Source: Isoetes engelmannii
Taxonomy: Eukaryota > Streptophyta > Lycopodiopsida > Isoetales > Isoetaceae
Assembly: GCA_011763485.2 (NCBI GenBank)
Contig: JAANSK020265716.1
Location: 1 to 21,737, forward strand
Direction: 5' to 3'
DNA length: 21,737 bases
The number at the start of each line of letters is the position of its first letter. The first letter of the stretch is position 1. Made by a program: the position numbers and the translations under genes. This document shows positions 10,070-19,697 of the stretch, one piece after another. The notes beneath the pieces were generated by a model. That model was not told the origin of the DNA. It was given only the letters and a program-made list of their open reading frames with translations, and did no database searches.

Positions 10070-10684
10070 CTAGCACATGCAACTTGTATTTTTCTCGCAC
10101 TTCTTATCAAACATGTTAGAACCAAAGGGAAAAGCAATAGCAATCTTGTCCACAATTTTTGTTAAATTGGTTTCATCACTGATCCCAGCCATCAGCTTCC
10201 ATGCCATCATGTTGATGGGAGTCAAAGTACAGAAATTGTTGCTTCTCCAAAGAGCATGCATGAATTCTTCACCGAGCCATTCGACCGCCATTTCTGATAT
10301 AATTGGGAACCTGACACAGTTCTGCAGGGTAAGCCTTATCAAATCTTCATGATTGATTTCACTTAGGTCGGCATTCTTTTCTTTCTTCATTACCTCAACA
10401 TCCTCTCTTGGCACATATTTAGCAAACCCTTGGCCAGCATTCTCTTCAACCAAACTACTCGTTTGGTCATTAGGAATCTGTTCTTCTTCCTCAAACGTTT
10501 TATCTAGTACATTGTGAGTTTTTTCCAGAAATATAACACCAAGCTTAAATTCTAGTGCCAACATGTCATCCAAGTCAGTTTTGTCAGCCAAAATATTAGG
10601 AGTATCATTGAAAACGTGTTTTAAAATATCCATGCACTCCTTTACCATCATTTTGTGTTCGTCCATCTTCAAAAATATTTTCAT
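10070..10684 (-). CDS. Uncharacterised acidic ORF in repeat copy A
   Basis: A 204-codon frame of unknown function, rich in Glu, Asp and Lys, with EEEEQIPNDQ, ENAGQGFA and EEFMHALWRSNNF as landmarks. It shares about 165 residues with the ORF at 13984-14523 in copy B. By eye there are about 28 differences in 480 bases, of which about 22 change the residue. That ratio is close to what neutral drift gives, so the two are probably not under strong selection as proteins. Open sequence related to the ORF continues upstream toward 10870, including a VWVKQLLDIGYGVIGDAP segment seen in both copies. Its C-terminus (from ISDE on) differs from copy B because the shared repeat ends at 10172. It may be an accessory ORF of the retroelement or a captured host exon. 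Confidence 0.4.
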   Translation of the reverse strand: MKIFLKMDEHKMMVKECMDILKHVFNDTPNILADKTDLDDMLALEFKLGVIFLEKTHNVLDKTFEEEEQIPNDQTSSLVEENAGQGFAKYVPREDVEVMKKEKNADLSEINHEDLIRLTLQNCVRFPIISEMAVEWLGEEFMHALWRSNNFCTLTPINMMAWKLMAGISDETNLTKIVDKIAIAFPFGSNMFDKKCEKNTSCMC

Positions 10685-12332
10685 TCACGCACTAAATCCA
10701 AGATGTTTGACTGGTGGAAAAGCACCATGCTGTAGTCCCTTGTTTTGGGCCAGAATTGCTTCATATAACTCCTTATTAGCAATCATGTACAAAATTAACT
10801 GTACTGCATGATTAGGTGCATCCCCTATGACGCCATATCCAATATCCAGCAGCTGCTTAACCCAAACTTCATTTTTCTACATGTATGTCTACTCAAAAAA
10901 ACATCTACCATAAACAATTCATTGTTTGAAGAATGAATATGTATATCAGATATCTCCAGCACGGGGAAATCACGATTTCTTCTACGATATGCTTCTACCT
11001 ACATTACTGTCATACTACATTACTGTCATACTATGCACAAAGACAATCGATGATTTCATTCAGGGTAAAAACATTTCCACATATATCCACTCTGGTTTAA
11101 GTGCCAGCCATATCCACAAGGAAAAAACACAATAATATTACTCATGCTATATTATACTAGTTGCACAAGACAGTACGGGTTATTCCAGCATAATATCCTT
11201 AAGTTTTATCGAAACCTCATTTCCAAGAATGAGGTTTTACAAGTACAAAACAAGACCGATCTCACCATAAAGATTAGTTCTAGCTCTTGTTCAAATTGTC
11301 TTCAACCATTTCACATTTTGGTAGACAACCAAAATATGAGAAAGGAGGAGAAGTTTCGGTTACCTACACCCAAACAATGCAAATGTTAACATGAACATGG
11401 TAACAATGCAAGGGATGACAGGTAAGCTATGAAACAACTCGGCTCTTTGCCCTTCACCCTAAAATTTCTCATCACTACAATTTTGTGCAATATAAAACAA
11501 ATCAGAACCCATCGTTTGATCAGAACCAATATGCTGCTTACCCCAGCATGTTTATGCTATCATTCAATAGATATCCAAACCAACAATCAGTACTACAGAC
11601 CTTGTTTTATATTTATAACCATAGGCAGGTCAATTGAACAACTAAAACCTATTCTTATAATATCTTGAACACTATAATCATTTGAACTTTTATTCCTAAT
11701 GGGACCAGCCCCTATCTGATCATAGCAAACAGAATTAACATGGTTAACAAAATCAAACATGTTCTAACCATCTCAGCAACCTAAACATAAGAAACGTTAT
11801 ATCAGATAACCCTTGTTCATTATTCTGTCTAATCAACCCTGCATCAGTAGTTTGAATATCCACTTAATTCTAGTTGCCCAAATATCCTAACAACACAAAA
11901 AGCCCCAGGAAACCATTAAGCACCTCATCATAAGCACCCATCTATTTGCATCATCAGCATAAAAAAACCAACTGCATCCGAACTACAAGACTACTGCAAT
12001 CTGCTTTATCACCTATAAACATAGCCTGCCTAACAAACATATCTATATCCAAGCTGAATTAGCGCATGCAACAGACCCAAACCCAAGATACTACCACTCC
12101 TGCCTCCTACATGCATCATCAGCCCTAATGATCTACTTGCTCGTATATCCTAGCACCACATCTAAAAACCCAGGACGCCACCAATCCTACCACCTACATG
12201 CCTCACGACCACTCCGAAGCATTCTACAGAGCACCATCAGCAGCAGAGCACACTAAGATCATCCCCTCTATGCATTTTACACAGTAACCTCAGCTTAAAA
12301 AAATTAAAGCAGTTATATCAGACAACAAGCTG
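10172..12332 (-). repeat. Large repeat copy A, inverted arm of a palindrome
   Basis: In minus orientation this segment matches 12351-14499 over its whole length, at about 94-96% by eye in the parts compared. In element orientation it begins CAGCTTGTTGTCTGA (at 12332) and ends at ISDE of the embedded ORF (10172). The part 10979-12330 corresponds to the LTR-like segment also present in copy C; 10172-10978 corresponds to internal sequence shared only with B. A keeps a stretch of about 35 bp (around 11597-11633) that C also has and B lacks, and it has its own 16-bp tandem duplication at 10999-11030. Confidence 0.9.
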
Positions 12333-12350
12333 AAATAACAAGCAGCCATT
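12333..12350. other. 18-bp spacer at the centre of the palindrome
   Basis: This is the only sequence between the two arms. It includes AACAAGC, an echo of the arm ends (ACAAGC). A spacer this short makes the region capable of a very long hairpin. Confidence 0.85.
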
Positions 12351-14499
12351 CAGCTTGTTGTCTGATATAGATATTAACTGCTTTGATTTTTTTAAGATGA
12401 GGTTACTGTGTAAAATGCATAGAGGGGATGATCTTAGTGTGCTCTGCTGCTGATGGTGCTCTGTAGAATGCTTAGGAGTGGTCGTGAGGCATGTAGGTGG
12501 TAGGATTGGTGGCGTCCTGGGTTTTTAGGTGTGGTGCTAGGATATACGGGCAGGTAGATCATTAGGGCTGATGATGCATGTAGAAAGCAGGAGTGGTAGT
12601 ATCTTGGGTTTGGGTCTGTTGCGTGCGCTAATTCAACTTGGATATAGATATGTTTGTTAGGCAGGGTATGCTTATAGGTGATGAAGCATGTTGCAGTAGT
12701 CTTGTAGTTCGGATACAGTTGATTTTTTTATGCTGATGATGCAGATAGATGGGGTGCTTATGATGAGGTGCTTAATGGTTTCCTGGACCTTTTTGTGTTA
12801 CTAGGATATTTGAGCAGCTAGAATATAAGTGGATATTCAAAATATTGATGCAGGATCGATTAGACAGGATAATGAACAAGGGTTATCTGATATAGCTTTT
12901 CTTATGTTTAGGTTGCTAGATGGAGATGGTTAGAACATGTTTGATTTTGTTAATCATGTTAATTCTGTTTGCTATGATCAGATAGGGGCTGGTCCCATTA
13001 GAAATAAAGGTTCAAATGATTATGGTGTTCATGAATTTATAAGAATAGGTTTTAGTTGTTCAATTGACCTGACTGATTGTTGGTTTGGATATCTATTGAA
13101 TGGTAGAATAAACATGCTGGAGTAAGCAGCATATTGGTTCTGATTGAACCAATTGTACAAAATTGTTTTATATTGCACAAAATTGTAGTGATGAGAAATT
13201 TTAGGGTGAAGGGCGAAGAGCCGAGTTGTTTCATAGCTTATCTGTCATCCCTTGCATTGTTACCATGTTCATGCTAACATTTGCATTGTTTGGGTGCAGG
13301 TAACCGAAACTTCTCCTCCTTGAAGTTTTTTTTTATTTTTTGGTTGTCTATCAAAATGTGAAATGGTTGAAAACAATTTGAACAAGAGCTGGAACTAATC
13401 TTTATGGTGAGATCGGTCTTGTTTGTGCTTGTAAAACTACATTCTTGGAAATGAGGTTTTGATAAAACTTAAGGATATTATGCTGGAATAACCAATACTG
13501 TCTTGTGCAACTAGTATAATATAGCATGAGTAGTATTATTGTGTTTTTTTCTTTGTGGATATGGCCTGAGACTTAAACCAGGGTGGATATATGTGGAAAT
13601 GTTTTTACCCTGAATGAAATCATCAATTAACTTTGTGCGTAGTATGATCGTAATCTAGGTAGAAGCATATCGTAGAAGAAATCGTGATTTCCACATGCTG
13701 GAGATATCTGGTATACATATCCATTCTTCAAACAATGAATTGTTTATGGTAGATGTTTTCTTGAGTTCTAATTATGTGGACTTTGATACATATAGGAAAA
13801 TGAAGTTTGGGTTAAGCAGCTGCTGGATATTGGATATGGCGTCATAGGGGATGCACCTAATCATGCAGTACAATAAATTCTGTGCATGATTGCTAATAAG
13901 GAGTTACATGAAGCAATTCTGGCCCAAAACAGGGGACTGCAGCAGGGTGCTTTTTCACCAGTCAAACATCTTGTATTTAGTGCATGGATGGAAATATTTT
14001 TGAAGATGGACGAACACAAAATGATGTAAAGGAGTGCATAGATATTTTAAAACAAGTTTTCAATGATACTCCTGATATTTTGGCTGACAGAACTAACTTG
14101 AATGACATGTTGGCATTAGAATTTAAGTTTGGTGTTATATTTCTGGAAAAAACTCACAATGTACTAGATAAAAAGTTTGAGGAAGAAGAACAGATTCCTA
14201 ATGACCAAACGAGTAGTTTGGTTGAGGAGAATGCTGGCCAAGGGTTTGCTAGATATGTGCCAAGAGAGGATGTTGAGTTAATGAAGAAAGAAAAGGAGGC
14301 CAGCCTAAGTGAAATCAATCATGAAAATTTGATAAGGCTGACCCTGCAGAATTTTGTCAGGTTCCCAATTATATCAGAAATGGCGATCGAATGGCTCGGT
14401 GAAGAATTCATGCATGCTCTTTGGAGAAGCAACAATTTCAGTACTTTGGCTCCCATCAGCATGATAGCATGGAAGCTGATGGCTGGGATCAGTGATGAA
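12351..14499 (+). repeat. Large repeat copy B, plus arm of the palindrome
   Basis: This is the plus-orientation partner of copy A, starting CAGCTTGTTGTCTGATATAG. Its first part (12353-13678) is the segment repeated again as copy C. The remainder (13679-14499) is shared with A only and carries the acidic ORF. B lacks about 35 bp found in both A and C near 13072. Together with copy C it brackets the reverse transcriptase remains at 16-18 kb in the same orientation, so it is a candidate upstream pseudo-LTR plus leader of that element. Confidence 0.9.
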
Positions 14500-14523
14500 G
14501 AGATGAAGGAGGTGACTGAATAA
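13984..14523 (+). CDS. Uncharacterised acidic ORF in repeat copy B
   Basis: A 179-codon frame homologous to the minus-strand ORF of copy A (about 87% identical residues over the shared part). It is acidic, with no transmembrane segment, signal peptide or known motif that I can recognise. It points toward the reverse transcriptase region on the same strand. The last residues (EEMKEVTE) lie beyond the end of the A/B repeat. A GTGACT at the end of the ORF could be a splice donor, so the ORF may be one exon of something longer. No function can be assigned. Confidence 0.4.
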   Translation: MDGNIFEDGRTQNDVKECIDILKQVFNDTPDILADRTNLNDMLALEFKFGVIFLEKTHNVLDKKFEEEEQIPNDQTSSLVEENAGQGFARYVPREDVELMKKEKEASLSEINHENLIRLTLQNFVRFPIISEMAIEWLGEEFMHALWRSNNFSTLAPISMIAWKLMAGISDEEMKEVTE

Positions 14524-15985
14524 GAAGTTTAAGAGAGGCAGAGATGAGGTAGCAACTCATGTTCCCCCTCAAGGTAGCAACTCATGTTCCCCCTCAACGA
14601 CCTACTGGTGGCAGTGAGGCGTATCTTCCTCCAAAGGTTGTAAGGTCAGGAGCTGATTCAACGTCTAAGAGCATTATAAGTATTGCTGATAACTCTGATA
14701 CCATGGTGAGCTGCACTCCTAGAGAGGCGTCAGTATCTAAGCAAGGGAAACCAGAAGGTTTTATACTAGCAAGTGAGATAAAGAAGATTAGACTTATTTA
14801 CTGATGGTAAATTGGTTATGGTGGTATCCTGAATATATTCAACAACACTAATTCATGGTTATCTACCTACTGCAGATCACATTAATAGGTCCACAGTACC
14901 CGGTGTATGTGAGAGAAAAAGATGGAAGTACTGATGTCAAAGAAGGCGATGACCATTTGATTAAAGTTTAGAAAGTTAAGTTGAAGTTCTACTCCAATAC
15001 AGTGTCGTATCAGGCCTGTATCTTTTTATGTTTTTATGTTTTGAAGTACTGAGTGTTCAATGCATAGTCTTGAGTGACATGCATGTTGTTGTAGTTGCAG
15101 CTAGTACAGTAAAATGCAATGTCATATATGACATGCCCTTATTTCATGTAATGACTATTTTAAAGTAATGAAAGACTTCATCATATGTTCAGAAAGGTAG
15201 TATTATTGAGCATTAATATTGTAATTCCTTGATCTTGGTTTTTGAGGATGGAAAATGTGATAAGAGCATGGTCAACTGATTTGGAATGAAGGTGTTTGAA
15301 AGGACTGCTCAAAATGCTAATTCTGAGTACAATGGACATTTATAGGAAAAATCAAAGGATATGAAGTTGGATATTAAAGTACTTTAAGCCCCAACCTACT
15401 GGTAAGAACTTTTACATTATTCACTTAATATCAGGAAAAGATGCTTGGATCTCAAGAATACTTCTTAACAGACCTATGGTTGGTATGACTATATGATATG
15501 TGTGGAATAAAGGATTTATGACTATTCTATTTAAATAGGATTATAATGGTCTGCAAACGCAAGAGAATGATATGCAAATGCAAGAGAATGATGACACTAC
15601 AAATATGAAAAAAATGTAGGCCCCACATACTACAAGAAGGGTTGCATAGTCTGGGGCATGGCAATGATAATTTCGTCCTATCATTTCCCTCAAGGGTTAT
15701 GAGAATTTGTGCTCTTTGCCATCCTTCTCATAACAGTCAGGGCACATGCCTGTCACAAAACTTACTGTTGGATGTTGATATCCAACAAAAGGAGACATGC
15801 TTCCTGCTTGGGAAGTAGGCTAGGATTCTGGCTACGGTAAAGGGAGATGGTTGTTTCGGTTAAAGCAAACAAAAATATAATCTCGAGAGCTCTTAATGAT
15901 GGTATTAATGGATGTGTATTAATAAATTAGGTTAAGAATGGAATCTACCCTTATTTTGGCAATCCATTGATGACTACAAAGCATT
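14524..15985 (+). other. Element interior with short coding-like pieces
   Basis: No complete gene. A Ser/Pro-rich open frame at 14559-14804 contains PPQRPTGGSEAYLPPKVV and SIISIADNSD. After a CTGCAG acceptor-like site (14875) a short frame reads ITLIGPQYPVYVREKDGSTD. Near 15708-15749 a frame has a Cys/His cluster (CALCHPSHNSQGTC) spaced much like a zinc knuckle. All lie on the + strand between copy B and the reverse transcriptase. They may be decayed parts of the same element; none matches a family I can name. Confidence 0.35.
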
Positions 15986-18069
15986 GTGTGGATTTTACAG
16001 GGAACAAAGGCAGCATGTAGAATTATAACACGAGGCCCTAGTGACAGAAAACTACTTCATAATGGAAAATATGATTTGAGGGGGAAGGTACGTATACATT
16101 TTAAGTTCTCATCAAAAGTAATGGATAAAATCAATATCAGGGAATGCATCAAGAAATATATTATTCTAAGGTTGGGAGATTTTGGTGAGAAAATAATGGA
16201 GGATACTGGTTTTTGGGTGAAAATATGACAAACAATTGGTCGAATACATATAAGCTGTTTAGGATATTTGCTAATGAGGAAGTTCCAAAGTGCGTGTGCC
16301 ATAAGATGGGTATGCAGAGGTTTGTTGATGAAAAAATTGGACATGTGTGGACAATGGATTTGAATATCATTAAATCACGAGAACTTAGAAACATGTTTAA
16401 GAAGGGTCTTAATTTTATTCCAGATTAACCACTCTGTATGGATGAATTCTTGCAGGATGTTGATAGGGGAATAGATGACCTGTTTGAAAAGCATGAAGGA
16501 AGGTCTAAACTATTACATCCTTATGAGAGAGGGCATTCAAATGAGTCTGGTTAAGCTGATTAAAGGAAAGGCTTTGGAAATTATAAGGTACCAGAAAAAG
16601 TTTAAATGCTCATTGCTCGACGAAAAGGTAAACAAGTGTATGAAATGGTTGATCGAGAATTTATATATTGCTGGTGTGGATAAAGCAGCAAATGTTCCAT
16701 CTTTTATCTGCCCATGGCACATAAGGGATATGGCTAGGGAGATATTACAAGGGAAGGATTTTGAGAAAAGTATGGCAAAAAAAAAAAAAAGTTTTTAGGC
16801 TCATTGAAGACGAGCTCAATGAAATGTTTGGACTGGAACGTCCACACAAAGACAGGCTACCTTATCTGTTAGGTACATTTAAAGCTCATAAACTTGAATA
16901 TAGGTGGATTACTAATGCTAATAGGACTATTTTTACCCGCCCTTCTAAAATTGCTACTAGTGGTTTGAGGGGTATCTTGGACGCGCTGCCCAAAACATAT
17001 ATGAACAGATTAAGTGGGTTGAATGTTAAGTTGCCAGGAAAAGTTAACCCATTCTGGATAGTTAATTCGTCTTATGAAGTCATGTTAAATCTACCGAGTA
17101 AAATACATAATGTGTTTTCTACTGACATATCAAAATGCTATGAAAATATACCTATTCATGGGGAAGAAGGGATTTGTGCGGTCATTTGTGATATCATTGA
17201 TATGGCAGTAACCTACATTACTGGAAATGGTTTAGAAGTTGAATTCTGGTATATAATTATGGAAGAGGATGTTGCATATATTTGGGATAGCAAGATACAT
17301 GATGGGAACGGTTGGACATGCATGAGTAAGGTTGAATTTTGTAATCTAAACATATGGTTACTTTAGGAACTGTTATGTGATTCAAGGCGATAATGTCTGG
17401 AGACAGAGGGGTGGAATTCCAATGGGTTTTTCATGTTCATCTGAGTGGTGCAACATTTATTTATCATTTTTTGAATTCACATTTACTAACAAATTAGCAA
17501 AGGAAGGGCGGCATGGAGAAATTATAAAATTCAAGGATGCTAGACGTTTTATGGATGACTTATTTATACCAAATGGTGGTGATCTAGAAATGTACTTTCA
17601 ACAAGATATGGACAATCATGAATGTGGTAACATTTATAATCTGAAAGTATTGCAGATTAAGGATGAAACTGATTATAAAAGCATGGAAGACCGGTCAGGG
17701 CAAATTGGCTACAAAGGGAGTTTCCTTAACATCTCATTTGAAGTTAATGATCACGATGCAGACTGGTTTGTGACAACAAGGTATGACAAAAGGGTGAAGT
17801 TAGCATTTCCAATTATGAGATTTATTCACGCTAATAGTTGTAGACCCTATCTCAATGCCAACAGGGTCATATTATCACAGGTGCTTCCATACTTATCTGT
17901 ACATAGTTGTCCTTTAGCGGCTGCAGCGGATATAAATAATTTAATTGAGGAATTTGTCAGTAATGGTTTTAAAAGACAGGATTTAATGGAAAGTGTATGG
18001 AGAATGCTTACGAGTGATAGGTTTCCTGGTCTGAGGTATGACATACATACGCTCTTAAGATATATGTAG
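15986..18069 (+). mobile_element. Broken reverse transcriptase, Penelope-like type
   Basis: Fossil retroelement protein on the + strand, broken in at least four places. Parts in order: an N-terminal zone with a Cys-containing segment, then GHVWTMDL and KGLNFIPD, which fit the conserved N-terminal region of Penelope-like and related reverse transcriptases (about 15.99-16.45 kb). Next is a fingers region with DRLPYLLGTFKAHK and FTRPSKIATSGLRG (about 16.8-17.0 kb). The palm follows with FSTDISKCYENIP, then GIPMGFSCSSEWCNIYLSFFE and the catalytic-type box RFMDDLFI (about 17.1-17.6 kb). The C-terminal zone has RYDKRVKLAFPI and ANRVILSQ, which fit the pattern downstream of the palm in the same group. 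I see no integrase, protease, RNase H or GIY-YIG endonuclease nearby. Group II intron, LINE and telomerase enzymes fit less well. Family placement is from memory of motifs, so it is moderately sure. Confidence 0.65.
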
Positions 18070-18799
18070 GGGAAACCATGTGGTTTTATTAAATATGGAA
18101 AGATTATGCTCGTGTAGGATAGCAAGACCCTTCTTTTCATAGGAGGGGTCCTGCATCCTTATACTGTAATCCTATGAAAAGAAGGGCCTGCTACCCGAGG
18201 GAGGGGTTTTGGGAGGGGGGGGGGATGTATGAAATTGCTGGCAACAATGTGTATTGGAAATTCTGAAATAAGGTTCTAGTGTGTAACTTGGAAATGCATT
18301 GGGAACATATCTACAGATACATCCGGTGGTGTATACTTGACAAAACAAAGTACAATAGTTCTGGCAGATGGCATAAGGTTGTGTGTACGGACGGTATTCT
18401 ATGGTTGGCTGAAGGGACTGATAGTTGGATCATGGTGAAGGAAAAAATTGAGTGCACCATGACATGGTAAATACATGGTACAGAGATATAATGTGGATGT
18501 TGGTAGGGACCTGGACTATGGTTCAAAGGGTTGAATTGCTTTAAATGGTCTTGGACACGGAAGATAACTTAAGGAATTCAAGGAATTTATGAACATGTAA
18601 GTATGGACACTATACATATTGGAAGTTGAGGAATATGCTGAACTTAAAAGATTAAAAGTTTAAACTATAGGGTTCACTAAAAATGTGGATTTAGGGTTCG
18701 TGAATGCTGCCTGAACCGTCGGGCGGTCGAGCAGAAGCTCGGCCTGGGCATCCTAATTTGAATGCTTAATTCCAGGGACTAAACTGCGATGGTGATGGG
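18070..18799. other. Non-coding, follows the reverse transcriptase
   Basis: No gene recognised. It holds a strong inverted repeat (18117-18196), a G-rich tract near 18198-18226, and a GC-rich block near 18717-18750 (CCGTCGGGCGGTCGAGCAGA). A TATA-type promoter candidate follows. The short frame at 18279-18470 is not convincing. Confidence 0.5.
18117..18196. repeat. Inverted repeat just after the reverse transcriptase
   Basis: CCCTTCTTTTCATAGGA (18128-18144) is the exact reverse complement of 18170-18186. The pairing extends outward imperfectly to about 27 bp per arm with a 25-nt loop. It starts about 48 bp after the last reverse transcriptase codon, so it could be a 3'-end structure of the element's RNA or a small fold-back insertion. 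Confidence 0.75.
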
Positions 18800-18807
18800 T
18801 ATAAATA
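18800..18807 (+). promoter_or_regulatory. Candidate TATA box
   Basis: TATAAATA lies 83 bp upstream of the ATG at 18883. A pyrimidine-rich CATCACACATCTTTCATC follows at about the distance expected for a start site. TTAGGGTT-like motifs occur about 110-130 bp upstream. It is a plausible pol II promoter for a short transcript or for a buried element, but the identification is by motif only. Confidence 0.35.
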
Positions 18808-18882
18808 ATGGGATCCATATGAGCTTAATTGCATCACACATCTTTCATCTTGCTCTGCTATTGACGGCTTCAGTGAAGAAAT

Positions 18883-19101
18883 ATGCCAAAAGGTGTTTAT
18901 CTTAGGCCTCCAGGAAAGAGGAGCAAGGCGCATATGGCAGGGAACCTGCCTAGAAACAACTATAGAAGACAAAATGGTGGCAAAAAGCATGTTGGTCCAT
19001 CAAGGGAGCATATGCAACATTATGAGCTTGGGGGCAACAAAAACCAGGTCAGCAGTGATGATCTTGTTTTTATAAAACACAATCTTTCAAGGATTATGTA
19101 A
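18883..19101 (+). CDS. Short basic ORF behind a TATA box, unidentified
   Basis: A 72-codon frame starting MPKGVYLRPPGKRSKAHMAG, very rich in Arg, Lys, Asn and Gly. A possible donor (GTCAGC, near 19049) would make it a first exon. It lies 19698-19101, about 600 bp, before copy C. No family recognised. It could be an accessory frame of the retroelement, the first exon of an unknown gene, or chance; the promoter context is the only support. Confidence 0.25.
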   Translation: MPKGVYLRPPGKRSKAHMAGNLPRNNYRRQNGGKKHVGPSREHMQHYELGGNKNQVSSDDLVFIKHNLSRIM

Positions 19102-19697
19102 TGAGGTTTGTAGCTGAATATTGTCCACATTCTTCTGGCTGATACAGTTTCTATAAGCGTGATAAAATGATTTCATATTGCTTTTATATTTGATTAGGAG
19201 TGCATGATATGTGCTTAGTGTTTCTGAGTGTAATGAGGTTTGTAGCTGAGTGTTTCTGAAAATGTCTTATAGGTTGAATATTATCATTGGTACATCTTGA
19301 TGATTATGTTTATAAGATGGTGCTTCATCTTCATCTTCTTATTTAAATAATCTAGAAATTTCAGATCTGCACATATGAACAAGGGCTAGTTTGGGAATTG
19401 TGTTTCATAGTAAATATGTAGTATATGATTTTTAATAATGTCTTGCAGTTGATATATTGACATGTTTACGTGAGGAAGGTTTTGTAATCTGAATGTGTGG
19501 GTACTTGCTTCTAACTACTGTTTAGGCTTGGTGAGCTTAATGGAAATAAGGTTATTTGGTTGTAACATCATCTGAATGATTCGTTGCAGATCTTAGGATA
19601 GGAGTTTATGTTTTATTTATGGTTTATATGCTGAAAATGGTTAAGTATGCATATGATGTTAGACTGGAATGCAGGTCTATGTGACCCTATTTTAGGT
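19102..19697. other. Non-coding stretch before copy C
   Basis: AT-rich sequence with no convincing open frame. A short phrase (AATGAGGTTTGTAGCTGA) occurs twice, near 19100 and 19233, 133 bp apart, showing a small local duplication. I see nothing else. Confidence 0.5.

Noticed and set aside
10077-10352. Plus-strand frames inside copy A (also 10563-10811 and 11144-11668)
   Set aside because: They are shadows of the minus-strand ORF or of non-coding repeat; the same sequence in copies B and C does not keep these frames open.
12568-12586. Hammerhead ribozyme core-like string (CTGATGA followed by GAAA) in copy B
   Set aside because: Penelope-like elements can carry hammerheads, so this was checked. 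The implied helix II has only three pairs around a two-base loop, and the matching positions in copies A and C lack the GAAA and, in C, the CTGATGA. It is a chance match private to B.
15986-18069. Group II intron or telomerase reverse transcriptase
   Set aside because: No intron ribozyme domain V-like hairpin or maturase X region was seen, and no TERT T-motif. The N-terminal and post-palm motifs fit a Penelope-like type better.
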